64,000 nt of DNA. Origin: a virus. Position 1 is the stretch's first letter. Every line of letters begins with the position of its first letter. Position numbers and translations under genes: made by a program. Positions 18,355 to 25,839 of the stretch are shown here, one piece after another. Below the pieces are notes generated by a model. The model saw only the letters and a list, made by a program, of their open reading frames with translations. It ran no database searches and was not told where the DNA came from. The stretch covers positions 1 through 64,000 of the IMG/VR virus record IMGVR_UViG_3300050015_000990; one strand, written 5' to 3'.

Positions 18355-18356
18355 TT

Positions 18357-19262
18357 TTATATTAATTCTGCAACATATCTTGCATCTGAATATCCTTCAG
18401 TTCTAACTAGAAAAGTAACCCCATCATCTTCTTCAACATTTGCAATAAAGAATTTTTTAAATGGAAAATCTTCTCCATAATCATCTAAGAAATCCTCATA
18501 AGTCTCAAAATTTACAACGGGAAGAAGAGATAAAATAGTTTCAAGCTGAGAATCTACTTGTATTTTTTTAGAATAATATAAATCATCCAACCCAGGTTTT
18601 CTTGTAAAAGGAAGGCTGCTAAGATAAGCTAAAGCCTCTGGTTCAAGATCCTGTGTTCCTTCTTGAACTATTTCTAGACCTTCGTTAACTTTTTTTTTAA
18701 AAGGTTTAAAGCCACCTTTCTTTTCTTCTTCCCCCTTTTTTTCTTCGTGTTCTTCGTGCTCTTCTTTTTTGTGTACTTTATGCTCTTCGTGTTCTTCTTT
18801 CTTGTGTACTTTATCTTCTTCTTTATGCACTTTATGTTCTTCGTGCTCGTGTTCTTCGTGCTCTTCTTTTTCTTCAGTTTCTGCAGCTTTTACCACTACA
18901 CCTTTTGGCTCTTTTTTTGCAGATTTTTCTCCCGAAGTTTTTGATGCATCCTGTCCTTCTTCTTTTTTTATACCACCTTCGGTATCTGAAGTTTTAACAT
19001 CTCCAAACATACCTGGTTTAAAGTCTTTAACACTTTTAAGATTAGTCTGAAGGTCATAGCCAGGTTCAAATTTTTGACCACCCATTTTCATTTCAACTTT
19101 GACCTCGGTTTTACCTTTTTGAAATTCTTTTTTCAGCCAATTAAAGGTTTTCTTGTTTTCTTCAGGCATAATAATTCCTTCAGCAGGAACCTTAGAATTA
19201 ACTTCCTTTTCTTCAGTAAGACGTTCTAGATAATCATCAAGTTTAAAAGATCCAGCTTTCAT
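18357..19262 (-). CDS. highly charged protein with His/Glu/Lys repeats
   Basis: A 301-residue protein in three parts. The first is a soluble N-terminus (KLDDYLERLTEEKEV). Then comes a low-complexity centre at residues ~130-180 built of EEHEEH, EHEEHK and KVHKKEEH units. The third is an ordered C-terminal domain (~205-301, LSSLPFTRKPGLDDLYYSKK..FLVRTEGYSDARYV). The repeat could bind metal ions or act as a flexible linker. The corresponding DNA contains imperfect tandem repeats around 18730-18880. No family recognised. Flexible charged linkers like this occur in virion and scaffold proteins, but there is no direct evidence here. Confidence 0.6.
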   Translation of the reverse strand: MKAGSFKLDDYLERLTEEKEVNSKVPAEGIIMPEENKKTFNWLKKEFQKGKTEVKVEMKMGGQKFEPGYDLQTNLKSVKDFKPGMFGDVKTSDTEGGIKKEEGQDASKTSGEKSAKKEPKGVVVKAAETEEKEEHEEHEHEEHKVHKEEDKVHKKEEHEEHKVHKKEEHEEHEEKKGEEEKKGGFKPFKKKVNEGLEIVQEGTQDLEPEALAYLSSLPFTRKPGLDDLYYSKKIQVDSQLETILSLLPVVNFETYEDFLDDYGEDFPFKKFFIANVEEDDGVTFLVRTEGYSDARYVAELI

Positions 19263-19307
19263 ATAGTGTAGTTTTATTTTATATATCTTTAATTAAAAAA
19301 ATATTCT

Positions 19308-19697
19308 TTAAAAAATTTTGAGTTCAATTTGATTCTTTGCTGCTGCCATAGGATCTACAATTCTAGTTATTTTTGGTTTCGATGGAAAAGAATATCGATT
19401 TATATGTTCAATCACTACATCAAAAAGAGTTTCAAAAGAACTATAAGGAATTTTTTCGGATTTATTTCTAACTGTAATAATATTATTTTCTTTATCTATT
19501 GATACAACAAATTGAGGTCTTAAAATTACATTATTAATAAGATTCTGATGCATATCATAGTCTCTTTCTCCTGGTTTTCTTTTTGGGAACAGGTCAATAA
19601 GTATTTGTTTAATATAATTCTGACCAATTCCCATAGAATGTTTAGGGTCTTGTCCTCTTTCAAAATTTAATATTTCATATATTTTTAGAGCTTTCAC
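19308..19697 (-). CDS. NFERG-tagged small protein
   Basis: A 129-residue member of the tagged family. The start is GTG at 19697, overlapping the previous stop as GTGA. The tag is MKALKIYEILNFERGQDPKH plus SMGIG. The body resembles the next gene upstream and the one at 34174-34554: an extended strand region, then FETLFDVVIEHINRY. It therefore belongs to a sub-family of at least three. No enzymatic motif is visible. Function unknown. Confidence 0.75.
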   Translation of the reverse strand: MKALKIYEILNFERGQDPKHSMGIGQNYIKQILIDLFPKRKPGERDYDMHQNLINNVILRPQFVVSIDKENNIITVRNKSEKIPYSSFETLFDVVIEHINRYSFPSKPKITRIVDPMAAAKNQIELKIF

Positions 19698-20080
19698 GAA
19701 TTTATATAAATATTTAGGGTATTATAAGTAGGATTATCCCAATGATAGGATTCGGTGTCATTATTTCTATTTATATTTGATACTAATTGTTCAAAAAAGA
19801 AAACATTAGTTAATGATTGGGGTAAAGTTATAACAATTCTTCCATCTCCGGGGGTATTTTCATGTTTCTTTTCAAATCTAACTTTAGTAGTAGGCTCCAT
19901 AATAATTTTAACCATGTATTTAAATTCAATTTTTTTATCCTCATCTGATGGATAAGTTGCCGGGTCAGCCATCATGGAGATAAGTTTTTTCTTTTCCCTA
20001 GCTTGCCCAATTTCCATAGCTTGTTTAGGATCCTGACCTCTTTCAAAGTCCATTTTTTCATATATTTTTATAGCTTTCAT
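19694..20080 (-). CDS. NFERG-tagged small protein
   Basis: A 128-residue protein started at ATG 20080, which overlaps the upstream stop as ATGA (a start two codons earlier is less likely). The tag is MKAIKIYEKMDFERGQDPKQ plus AMEIG, with Asp replacing the usual Asn. The body shares PTT.V.FE and the FFFEQLVSNINR helix with the protein at 34174-34554 (EPTTQISFE, FFFEGIQTII). It is a sub-family member with no recognised function, coupled on both sides to other tagged genes. Confidence 0.75.
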   Translation of the reverse strand: MKAIKIYEKMDFERGQDPKQAMEIGQAREKKKLISMMADPATYPSDEDKKIEFKYMVKIIMEPTTKVRFEKKHENTPGDGRIVITLPQSLTNVFFFEQLVSNINRNNDTESYHWDNPTYNTLNIYINS

Positions 20081-21651
20081 TTGCAAGAGGTTATTTTCTT
20101 AAATTCATCTAAACTAATATTTTCGTATTCCGAATCTTCAATATCATCAAATAAAATAATTCCTAATTCTTCTACATTTGTAAAATAAAGAGTATATGTT
20201 TCTTTAAAGGTCGGGGTTTTCTTATGAGTTTTTGTTGAAAAAATTATAAATTTAGGTTCGGGCTTATCCCAATCTATCTCTGAAACATCTTTAAAAATTG
20301 GGCACATTTTAGCTAATTGATGCATTTTTTTAAAGAGGTTTATTTTCGGAGCATCTGTTCTATAAGATCCAATATCTATGCTATCTTTAGGATCTAATCC
20401 TCGCTCAAAATTTATTGATTCTTTTAGATATATTTTATCTAAATATCCTTTAATTATATCTACATAAGTCATAAAAGCCCCGCCTTCTAGTATTAAAGTG
20501 AATAAGTTTCCTATAACCGATCTTGTACTATTAATTCCTTCTTTAAATGGATATTTTTTAATCTCTTCCGTAATAGTGTCTTCAAGTTCTTTTTCGGCGT
20601 CTTCTATTTCTTTAGTTTCGTGTTTGAATTTTTGGAAAGTATCAGATTTAGCATTATCATACTGATCGAGAATATAGCTATTATATTCTGATAGAGAACG
20701 AAACCCAACTTTTTTAACAGCTATTGTAATTTTTTTTATAATCGGCTTTGTTTTTTCCTCAATATCATCGATAATATGAATGGCTAATTCTTCAGCAGTC
20801 ATATCCCATTTCCATTTTCTCCCGACTCGTATAGAATCTTTAGGATCTATTCCTCTTTCAAAATTTACTGATTCTTTTATATAGGCTGGATCTAGTTTTT
20901 GCTTAATCATCTCTACATAAGTTTTGTGAGGACCTCCCTCAAGCTCTAAAGTAAAGAGATCCCCAATTAAATTCTTTTTAGCTTTTTCATCTCTGATTGG
21001 AAAATTTTCTACTTCAGATGCTATAGTTTCTTCTAATTCTTGTTCAGCATCGTCGATTTCTTTAGAGACAAAAGGAAACTTATCATCTTCGTCAAAGCGT
21101 AGATAAACATATTCTTGATATGTTTCTATATCTTTATACCCGGCTTTTTTGACAGCATCTTCTATTTTATTTAATATAGGCCTTACCTTATCACTTACAG
21201 TATCTAAAATATGGTTTGCTAATTCTTCAGCAGTCATATTCCAAATATGTTTTCGACCAATTCTTATTGAATCTTTTGGATCTATTCCTCGCTCGAAATT
21301 TTGGGATTCATTAAAATGATCAATTCCATTGATCTTTGCATAAAATTTATCAAAATGTTTTTTTGTAGGAATTAAATCCAGCGGAAAATCTTTTTCTTCT
21401 TCATCACAATGATAGCCCCATTCGGAAACTTTATATCCTCCATCTCTTTTAAGAGAAAATGCTCGATAAATTTTATTATTTTTAGGATCCTTAAACCACC
21501 AATAATAATCCCATCGAGGTATTTTTGAAAGATAAAGAACTCCTGAAATCATTTTATCCATGGCTCTTTTTCCAAGACGACCGATTTCCATAGAATCCTT
21601 GGGATCTATTCCTCTCTCAAATTTAATATTTTCTACAAGTTTAGCTCTCAC
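20077..21651 (-). CDS. four-module NFERG protein (polyprotein-like)
   Basis: A 524-residue protein with four copies of the tag: at the N-terminus (residues ~1-24), ~114-132, ~259-277 and ~411-428. Each has the form ES.NFERG[IL]DPKDS followed by M/I-x-[IV]-G. The second and third are followed by homologous ~130-residue helical modules (MTAEELA.HI.D..... and IG[DN]LFTL.LEGG...TYV), a clear tandem duplication. The first and last modules are different. Tags placed exactly between modules suggest either a fusion of formerly separate genes or a precursor cut at the tags. It overlaps the next gene by ATGA. Function unknown. Confidence 0.8.
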   Translation of the reverse strand: MRAKLVENIKFERGIDPKDSMEIGRLGKRAMDKMISGVLYLSKIPRWDYYWWFKDPKNNKIYRAFSLKRDGGYKVSEWGYHCDEEEKDFPLDLIPTKKHFDKFYAKINGIDHFNESQNFERGIDPKDSIRIGRKHIWNMTAEELANHILDTVSDKVRPILNKIEDAVKKAGYKDIETYQEYVYLRFDEDDKFPFVSKEIDDAEQELEETIASEVENFPIRDEKAKKNLIGDLFTLELEGGPHKTYVEMIKQKLDPAYIKESVNFERGIDPKDSIRVGRKWKWDMTAEELAIHIIDDIEEKTKPIIKKITIAVKKVGFRSLSEYNSYILDQYDNAKSDTFQKFKHETKEIEDAEKELEDTITEEIKKYPFKEGINSTRSVIGNLFTLILEGGAFMTYVDIIKGYLDKIYLKESINFERGLDPKDSIDIGSYRTDAPKINLFKKMHQLAKMCPIFKDVSEIDWDKPEPKFIIFSTKTHKKTPTFKETYTLYFTNVEELGIILFDDIEDSEYENISLDEFKKITSCK

Positions 21652-21654
21652 CTT

Positions 21655-22041
21655 TTATATATTTGATTTTTTAAGAATGAAAATTTTACTGTAAAAAATT
21701 TCAAACAAAATAGTAAATGAACAATAGAAAATAAGAAAATCAGTCCACCAATTAATTAATGGATGATAAAAAACAAGAGCAAACATAATGCAAATTAACA
21801 TCAGAAATTTGCAGAAATGCCAAAAATCCGTAGTCCAGACTAAAACTGTACTAGATCCCCAAAATTTTTCTCCAGACCATACCCCATCAATATATTTCCA
21901 TTTATTCTGGGAGCTGATAGCAGGATTTATCCATTGCTGATTTTTCCAACTAGAAAAAATCGAAGCATTAAATTTAAATCTTAGAACATCCATGCAAGCA
22001 TTAAAGATACCTGCAATGATAAGAAGAATAGCAGAGATCAT
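21655..22041 (-). CDS. multi-span membrane protein
   Basis: A 128-residue, Trp/Phe-rich protein with an N-terminal hydrophobic helix (MISAILLIIAGIFNACMDVL), a soluble middle (WKYIDGVWSGEKFWG), and two or three further hydrophobic helices (FLMLICIMFALVFYHPLI, FLIFYCSFTILFEIFY). It overlaps the upstream membrane gene by ATGA and ends 3 bases before the four-module tagged gene. No family recognised; likely in the inner membrane. Confidence 0.65.
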   Translation of the reverse strand: MISAILLIIAGIFNACMDVLRFKFNASIFSSWKNQQWINPAISSQNKWKYIDGVWSGEKFWGSSTVLVWTTDFWHFCKFLMLICIMFALVFYHPLINWWTDFLIFYCSFTILFEIFYSKIFILKKSNI

Positions 22042-22283
22042 TTTTCTTTTTTGGTTAAGTCCCTAATTGTATTAACTATTCCTGCAATAATAAAAGTTAA
22101 AATAGTTAAAATTAGATATGCTGCAAATGTTAATCCCACTATATTAAAAATATCTGTAAGAATAGGGGAATGTGTATTTCTAACTATTAATGCTGAGATT
22201 ATTATCAAAGCAAATGATACAAGAATTTTTATTAGTCCATTTTTTTGAAACCAATTTTTTAAAAATTCAATTATTTTTTTCAT
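22038..22283 (-). CDS. small two-span membrane protein
   Basis: An 81-residue protein with a basic start (MKKIIEFLKNWFQKNGL), two hydrophobic helices (ILVSFALIIISALIV and IVGLTFAAYLILTILTFIIAGIV) and a charged tail (RDLTKKEK). It is the first gene after the terminator at 22309-22337, with a leader containing GATAAATAAAG. It could be a holin-like or envelope protein by topology alone; there is no sequence evidence for that. Confidence 0.65.
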   Translation of the reverse strand: MKKIIEFLKNWFQKNGLIKILVSFALIIISALIVRNTHSPILTDIFNIVGLTFAAYLILTILTFIIAGIVNTIRDLTKKEK

Positions 22284-22308
22284 GGGATTCTTTTCTTTAT
22301 TTATCCCA

Positions 22309-22337
22309 CAAAAAAAGCTCGCATTGAGGCTGCGGGC
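22309..22337 (-). terminator. rho-independent terminator after GIY-YIG gene
   Basis: GCTCGCA (22317-22323) pairs with TGCGGGC (22331-22337, one G-U). On the - strand it is followed by a run of seven T. It closes the transcript of the endonuclease gene ending at 22343. Confidence 0.75.
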
Positions 22338-22342
22338 AAATC

Positions 22343-22843
22343 TTATTTTATACCATGTTTTTTCTTATACATTCCATTAAGAGGCCCAGCAACTAAACTT
22401 CCGTTATTTTTCATTCCATTATTTTGACTCCTTTTTTGTCTTGTCTCTAAAGAATGAATCATTCCAAGATTTTTTGATTGGCCCATTTCACTTTTACTAA
22501 TTTTTATTTTGGATTCTGCTGAATGAAATTTTCCCTTCATTGGGGATCTTCGGCCTTTTGGGGAACCCCCCTTACCTCCAGGATTTATATTATAGCAAAG
22601 TGGATTTTTCAATATTTCTTTAGTAATAAATTTAAATTCGAATTCTAATGCTTTCTTAAAATCTTCAAGTTCATGCAAAATTTCTTTTTTAAAATTTTCT
22701 CTTCCATATTTTTTAATAGCTCTTAGAATCATTTTTCCCGAGCCAAGATATTTATCATTTAAACTATTTGACGCATGAACTCCATAATAAAATTTTTCAT
22801 TTATTAAATTGGTGGTTTTATAAAAATAGTTAAATTTTTTCAT
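22343..22843 (-). CDS. GIY-YIG homing endonuclease beside tmRNA
   Basis: A 166-residue protein started at ATG 22843 (MKKFNYFYK); a GTG five codons upstream lies inside the tmRNA terminator and is rejected. The GIY-YIG variant is YFYKTTN...FYYGVHAS, followed by the conserved helix (LRAIKKYGRENFKKEIL), the Glu-containing segment (EFEFITKEIL) and a C-terminal NUMOD3-like repeat region (SAESKIKISKSEMG). It lies immediately downstream of the tmRNA gene. A second GIY-YIG gene is likewise adjacent to a tRNA-like sequence at 35 kb, which suggests RNA genes as landing sites. Confidence 0.85.
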   Translation of the reverse strand: MKKFNYFYKTTNLINEKFYYGVHASNSLNDKYLGSGKMILRAIKKYGRENFKKEILHELEDFKKALEFEFKFITKEILKNPLCYNINPGGKGGSPKGRRSPMKGKFHSAESKIKISKSEMGQSKNLGMIHSLETRQKRSQNNGMKNNGSLVAGPLNGMYKKKHGIK

Positions 22844-22871
22844 AAAAAAAGCTGGCACTTAGGCTGCCAGC
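22844..22871 (-). terminator. terminator of the tmRNA gene
   Basis: GCTGGCA (22851-22857) pairs perfectly with TGCCAGC (22865-22871). On the - strand it is followed by seven T. It lies just after the coding piece of the tmRNA and just before the endonuclease start at 22843. Confidence 0.85.
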
Positions 22872-23109
22872 AAGTCTCCTGAGAAATAGTGCTTCTTAAG
22901 CAGCCATTTTCATTTCTAAACTATTTTCGCCGTTTATTGCGTTTATTGGAATAATCATCATTTCCCTCAACGTGAAGTCAAAGCTAAGTCATCCCCAAAA
23001 AACCGTACTAACGCGACGGATTAGCGAATCTTAAGGCAATTGTGGAGATGCTGGGTTCTGCCCCCAGGTGTTTCACGCCTACTCTATAATTAGCTCTTTC
23101 GAGCACTCC
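22872..23109 (-). ncRNA. ssrA: circularly permuted (two-piece) tmRNA
   Basis: On the - strand the acceptor piece comes first. It has a GCTC-GAAA-GAGC hairpin (23093-23104), a T-arm with CTGGG/CCCAG (23063-23067 and 23051-23055), and then the 3' acceptor strand CATCTCC (23044-23050). A ~47-base intervening segment follows. The coding piece begins with GGGGATGACTTAGCTTTGAC (from 22996), close to the universal tmRNA 5' consensus. GGGGATG and CATCTCC pair over 7 bp (one G-U). TTCACG (22971-22976) and CGTGAA (23072-23077) form helix P2. A tag frame runs from GCA at 22940 to TAA at 22896: AINGENSLEMKMAA. Two-piece tmRNAs of bacteria have this gene order. The T-loop (GGCAGAA) is atypical and CCA is not encoded. 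The RNA should rescue stalled ribosomes and tag nascent proteins; maturation into two pieces is inferred. Confidence 0.85.
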
Positions 23110-23141
23110 CAATATCTTTTTCCTATTTTAACTTCTTTTTA

Positions 23142-23408
23142 TTATTTATTCTTCATCAAAGTAGTATCTTCAGGACTTACTGCTTTAGTTTTAGGTCCTT
23201 TTGAAATCATGTAAATAAGTACTCCAATAACTAAGAGATCAATCAAAAAACCTATTCCTCGAACAGAATTTTCATCTCCTCCATTAGCTCCAACTAGAAA
23301 ACCAATTGAAACCCCAGTAATTAATCCTATACCCATAGGAAGTAAAGATGACCATTTCCAGCCTTTTCTCCAAGCAAAAATAGTTAAAAGAATTTCAGCA
23401 ATCCACAT
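23142..23408 (-). CDS. small membrane protein
   Basis: An 88-residue protein with hydrophobic segments at residues ~1-12, ~20-40 (SLLPMGIGLITGVSIGFLVGA) and ~52-68 (GIGFLIDLLVIGVLIYMIS) and a charged tail (KTKAVSPEDTTLMKNK). It is preceded by a good promoter-like element (23449-23479) and lies directly upstream of the tmRNA, which may be on the same transcript because no terminator is seen between them. No family recognised. Confidence 0.65.
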   Translation of the reverse strand: MWIAEILLTIFAWRKGWKWSSLLPMGIGLITGVSIGFLVGANGGDENSVRGIGFLIDLLVIGVLIYMISKGPKTKAVSPEDTTLMKNK

Positions 23409-23448
23409 TTTTTAAAGAATTAGAAAGACAAATATACGAAATATACTT

Positions 23449-23479
23449 TAATTATATGTCTAGAGAATGTTAAGGTTTT
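23449..23479 (-). promoter_or_regulatory. phage promoter-like element
   Basis: AAAACCT (complement of 23473-23479), 16-base spacer, TATAATTA (complement of 23449-23456), about 40 bases before the ATG at 23408. It matches the element found upstream of the replication genes. Confidence 0.6.
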
Positions 23480-23487
23480 GTTAAAAA

Positions 23488-23994
23488 TTATCTTAAATAA
23501 GAAAGAGTTAAACTATCGAGATAGACTTTAATCTCATTTAATCTATCAAGTTCTTTTTGCTTAGCAATAATACGAGCTTTTAAGCTTAAACCAAAAAGTC
23601 TTTTAGCAAACCATTTGATTATTTGATTAACATTTGTTGTTGGTTCAATAATAATATCTCCATCCGAATCTGCAATTGAAAAACCATAATAATTTTTCCA
23701 ATTAGATTCTTCAGCCCATCCTTCTTCTTCAGCAGCTTTTTTTGAAACATAAGAAAGCTGAACACCAGCAATATCTTCTTCATCATCTTTATCCATAATA
23801 TTTTCAAATTCAAAATCAAATACTGGTCCAGCATAATGCTCATCTTGATGAGCTTTAGCTACTATACCAATCTTTTTCAATCCTGCAATAACATCCTGGA
23901 TATGTTTTTTATAAGTAAGCCCAATATCCATAGCTTCCTTAGGATCTAATCCTCGTTCAAAATTTTGAACTTCATTAATAGTTTTAGCTTTCAT
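23488..23994 (-). CDS. NFERG-tagged small protein
   Basis: Started at MKAKTINEV (23994), giving 168 residues; the frame extends 16 codons further up but that part overlaps the previous gene and is not tag-like. The tag is MKAKTINEVQNFERGLDPKE plus AMDIG. The body is acidic (FDFEFENIMDKDDEEDIAG), contains a Trp-rich strand (ESNWKNYYGFSI) and ends in a helical segment (AKRLFGLSLKARIIAKQKELDRLNEI). No catalytic motif. It is part of a three-gene tagged cluster. Confidence 0.75.
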   Translation of the reverse strand: MKAKTINEVQNFERGLDPKEAMDIGLTYKKHIQDVIAGLKKIGIVAKAHQDEHYAGPVFDFEFENIMDKDDEEDIAGVQLSYVSKKAAEEEGWAEESNWKNYYGFSIADSDGDIIIEPTTNVNQIIKWFAKRLFGLSLKARIIAKQKELDRLNEIKVYLDSLTLSYLR

Positions 23995-24376
23995 TTCTTT
24001 GAAATATTTTAAATCTATTTTCCATTTGCATTCTTGTTCCATACATTCTTTTCTGCGGTAATATATCTAGTGATTCATTTCTTCTTTTTAAAGCTTCCGG
24101 TAAATTCCAGCATTTAAAATATTCTAAATGTATAATATGTTTAACTTCTTGAGGGTCATAAAATTTTTGAACCTTTAATATTAGAACAATCATATCTGGC
24201 CAAATAATATCCTGGGAACTTCTACCAGCAACACTGCTAACAAATGCACCTTTGCCATCGATATTAACTTCTTTTTTGGGTAAAAGAATATCTCCAATTT
24301 TAATATTATCCCAGGTTCTTAATCCGATATCCATAGCTTCTTTAGGATCTTGTCCTCTTATGAATTGTGCTCTCAT
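23984..24376 (-). CDS. NFERG-family protein, GDIL module
   Basis: A 130-residue protein with a shortened tag, MRAQFIRGQDPKEAMDIG, in which the central ERG is reduced to RG. The following module (TWDNIKIGDILLPKKEV) is homologous to both modules of the upstream gene (TWDKLKPGDILQNKKTV and KWTRIKVGDMIECIRRT), so it belongs to a GDIL sub-family. It overlaps the upstream gene by ATGA. The C-terminal 30 residues are basic. Function unknown. Confidence 0.75.
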   Translation of the reverse strand: MRAQFIRGQDPKEAMDIGLRTWDNIKIGDILLPKKEVNIDGKGAFVSSVAGRSSQDIIWPDMIVLILKVQKFYDPQEVKHIIHLEYFKCWNLPEALKRRNESLDILPQKRMYGTRMQMENRFKIFQRNES

Positions 24377-25191
24377 AATACTTTAAAATATTTTGACCAA
24401 GTATCTATTGGAGCTGTTCCCTTTACAGGAGAATATAGGGATGAGAATTTATTGATGTTGATACTTATAGCTTCCTTTTTTGTTTCAAAGGGAATAATAG
24501 TAATTCGAAGTCCTACTTCTTGAAGATCCACAATTGTTTTTATAACTCCTATATTGCCAGGATCAAAAGAATAATCACTATCCCCTAAATATTGTCCGTT
24601 AATATAATCTTTAAAAGTAAGAAAATCCTGATTACTTTTTTCTTCTACAACAGTTCTTCTTATACATTCAATCATATCTCCAACTTTAATACGAGTCCAC
24701 TTATTTCCAATATCCATGGAAATTTTAGGATCCTGTCCTCTCTCAAAATTTTGAGTTTCCTGGACTTTATTGTATTCTTTTGGCTGAATAATTTTAAAAT
24801 AATCATCCCACTCTTCAATAGAATGATCGACTGTATATGATGGTGGAAGATTTTTAGATGCAAGATCGCCAATAGGCTGTTTAATTCTTTCAGCCATAGA
24901 AAGAGCATGACGAAAAATCCCTGCCCAAACCAATTCAATTTCTAAGCTAGAAGTTCTATCCAATTCATTGCTCGAACGAATGGATTTAATAATCCAATAT
25001 TTTTCGGGGCTTATTCTATCTAAAAAAGTATCATTTGAAACAAATGAAATTTTATTAATATGAAGATATACAGTTTTTTTATTCTGAAGTATATCCCCAG
25101 GCTTTAGCTTATCCCATGTTAAAATACCGATATTTAATCGTTTAAGAGGAGAACCCTCCCTTTCAAAATCCAATGACTCTCTTACTATCAT
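24373..25191 (-). CDS. two-module NFERG protein, GDIL modules
   Basis: A 272-residue protein with a divergent N-terminal tag (MIVRESLDFEREGSPLKRLN then IG) and a canonical internal tag (ETQNFERGQDPKISMDIG, ~residues 146-163). Each tag precedes a homologous ~110-130-residue module that starts W..[IL]K.GD[IM][IL] and ends in D.W..YFK. This is a tandem duplication of the same unit that occurs alone in the next gene. The canonical ERG and DPK residues are partly lost in the first tag. Preceded by a terminator hairpin. Function unknown. Confidence 0.75.
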   Translation of the reverse strand: MIVRESLDFEREGSPLKRLNIGILTWDKLKPGDILQNKKTVYLHINKISFVSNDTFLDRISPEKYWIIKSIRSSNELDRTSSLEIELVWAGIFRHALSMAERIKQPIGDLASKNLPPSYTVDHSIEEWDDYFKIIQPKEYNKVQETQNFERGQDPKISMDIGNKWTRIKVGDMIECIRRTVVEEKSNQDFLTFKDYINGQYLGDSDYSFDPGNIGVIKTIVDLQEVGLRITIIPFETKKEAISININKFSSLYSPVKGTAPIDTWSKYFKVL

Positions 25192-25194
25192 AAC

Positions 25195-25232
25195 AAAAAA
25201 TTCCAGTATAGAATATCTATCTGGAATTTTTT
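25195..25232 (-). terminator. rho-independent terminator
   Basis: AAAAAATTCCAG (25195-25206) pairs with CTGGAATTTTTT (25221-25232). It lies between the stop of the gene ending at 25258 and the start at 25191, with T-rich flanks on both strands. Confidence 0.75.
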
Positions 25233-25257
25233 TTACTAGTTTTTTATTAGTTTAATA

Positions 25258-25659
25258 CTAAGCCTTTGCTTTTAATACTAAGGTAACTGGAACTACTCCT
25301 TTTCTTTTTGCAATCCAAGCTAGAATAACCCCAACTGCTAAATCAATAGCTCCCCTGAAAATAAGACCTTCTGATGTCTCATCTAATCCAGGAATATCTA
25401 CTAAGCTGTTAATTAAATTAGCTGATAATGTTTTAACTAATTCAATATCTTCAGCAAAAGCAGCATCTACGATACCAGCTAATTGAATCTTGACGTCTTC
25501 TTTTAGCTTATCAACAACTTTATCGTCTAAAAGTGTGATAAGGACTTTTGCAAGATATCCATCAACAAGCTCTAGAATAACATTTTTAAATACAAGAACA
25601 TCATCAGCCATTTGAGATAATTTTTGTTCTTGATCCTTTGTTAAAATTCCACTTTCCAT
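25258..25659 (-). CDS. small protein with hydrophobic C-terminal helix
   Basis: A 133-residue mainly helical protein (LTKDQEQKLSQMADDV, LLDDKVVDKLKEDVKIQL) with a hydrophobic segment near the end (IFRGAIDLAVGVILAWIAK), so possibly membrane-associated. A direct repeat TAGTTTA (25675-25693) lies in its leader. It lies downstream of the portal gene and a 37-residue membrane peptide, and upstream of a terminator, so it ends the head-gene transcript. Family unknown. Confidence 0.6.
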   Translation of the reverse strand: MESGILTKDQEQKLSQMADDVLVFKNVILELVDGYLAKVLITLLDDKVVDKLKEDVKIQLAGIVDAAFAEDIELVKTLSANLINSLVDIPGLDETSEGLIFRGAIDLAVGVILAWIAKRKGVVPVTLVLKAKA

Positions 25660-25674
25660 AATTATTTTTATTTT

Positions 25675-25697
25675 AGTTTATAGTTTATAGTTTATAT
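25675..25697 (-). repeat. three tandem TAGTTTA units
   Basis: TAGTTTA is repeated three times in a row just upstream of the ATG at 25659. It is a simple A/T-rich leader repeat that may affect ribosome access or be neutral. Confidence 0.5.
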
Positions 25698-25707
25698 ATT
25701 CATTAAA

Positions 25708-25821
25708 TTATTTGTTTTTCTTTCTTATCCTACAAATAATTAAGACGAACACGATACTAGTCACTATTAATATAATCGGCCATAGTAAATGCCATAGATC
25801 CAATAATACTCCTGTTTTCAT
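25708..25821 (-). CDS. single-span membrane micropeptide (37 aa)
   Basis: ATG at 25821 opens a 37-codon frame ending in TAA at 25708-25710. MKTGVLLDLWHLLW precedes a hydrophobic helix (PIILIVTSIVFVLIIC) and a basic end (RIRKKNK), the classical topology of a small inner-membrane peptide with its C-terminus in the cytoplasm. It lies 18 bases downstream of the portal stop. It is too small for homology, but its composition is coding-like. Confidence 0.55.
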   Translation of the reverse strand: MKTGVLLDLWHLLWPIILIVTSIVFVLIICRIRKKNK

Positions 25822-25839
25822 TTGATTTTTATATTAAAT

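Noticed and set aside
23044-23067. T-arm-like GGAGATG-CTGGG-TTCTGCC-CCCAG on the + strand as a tRNA
   Set aside because: No acceptor or anticodon arm follows on the + strand; the - strand gives a complete permuted tmRNA with acceptor, P2, tag and terminator.
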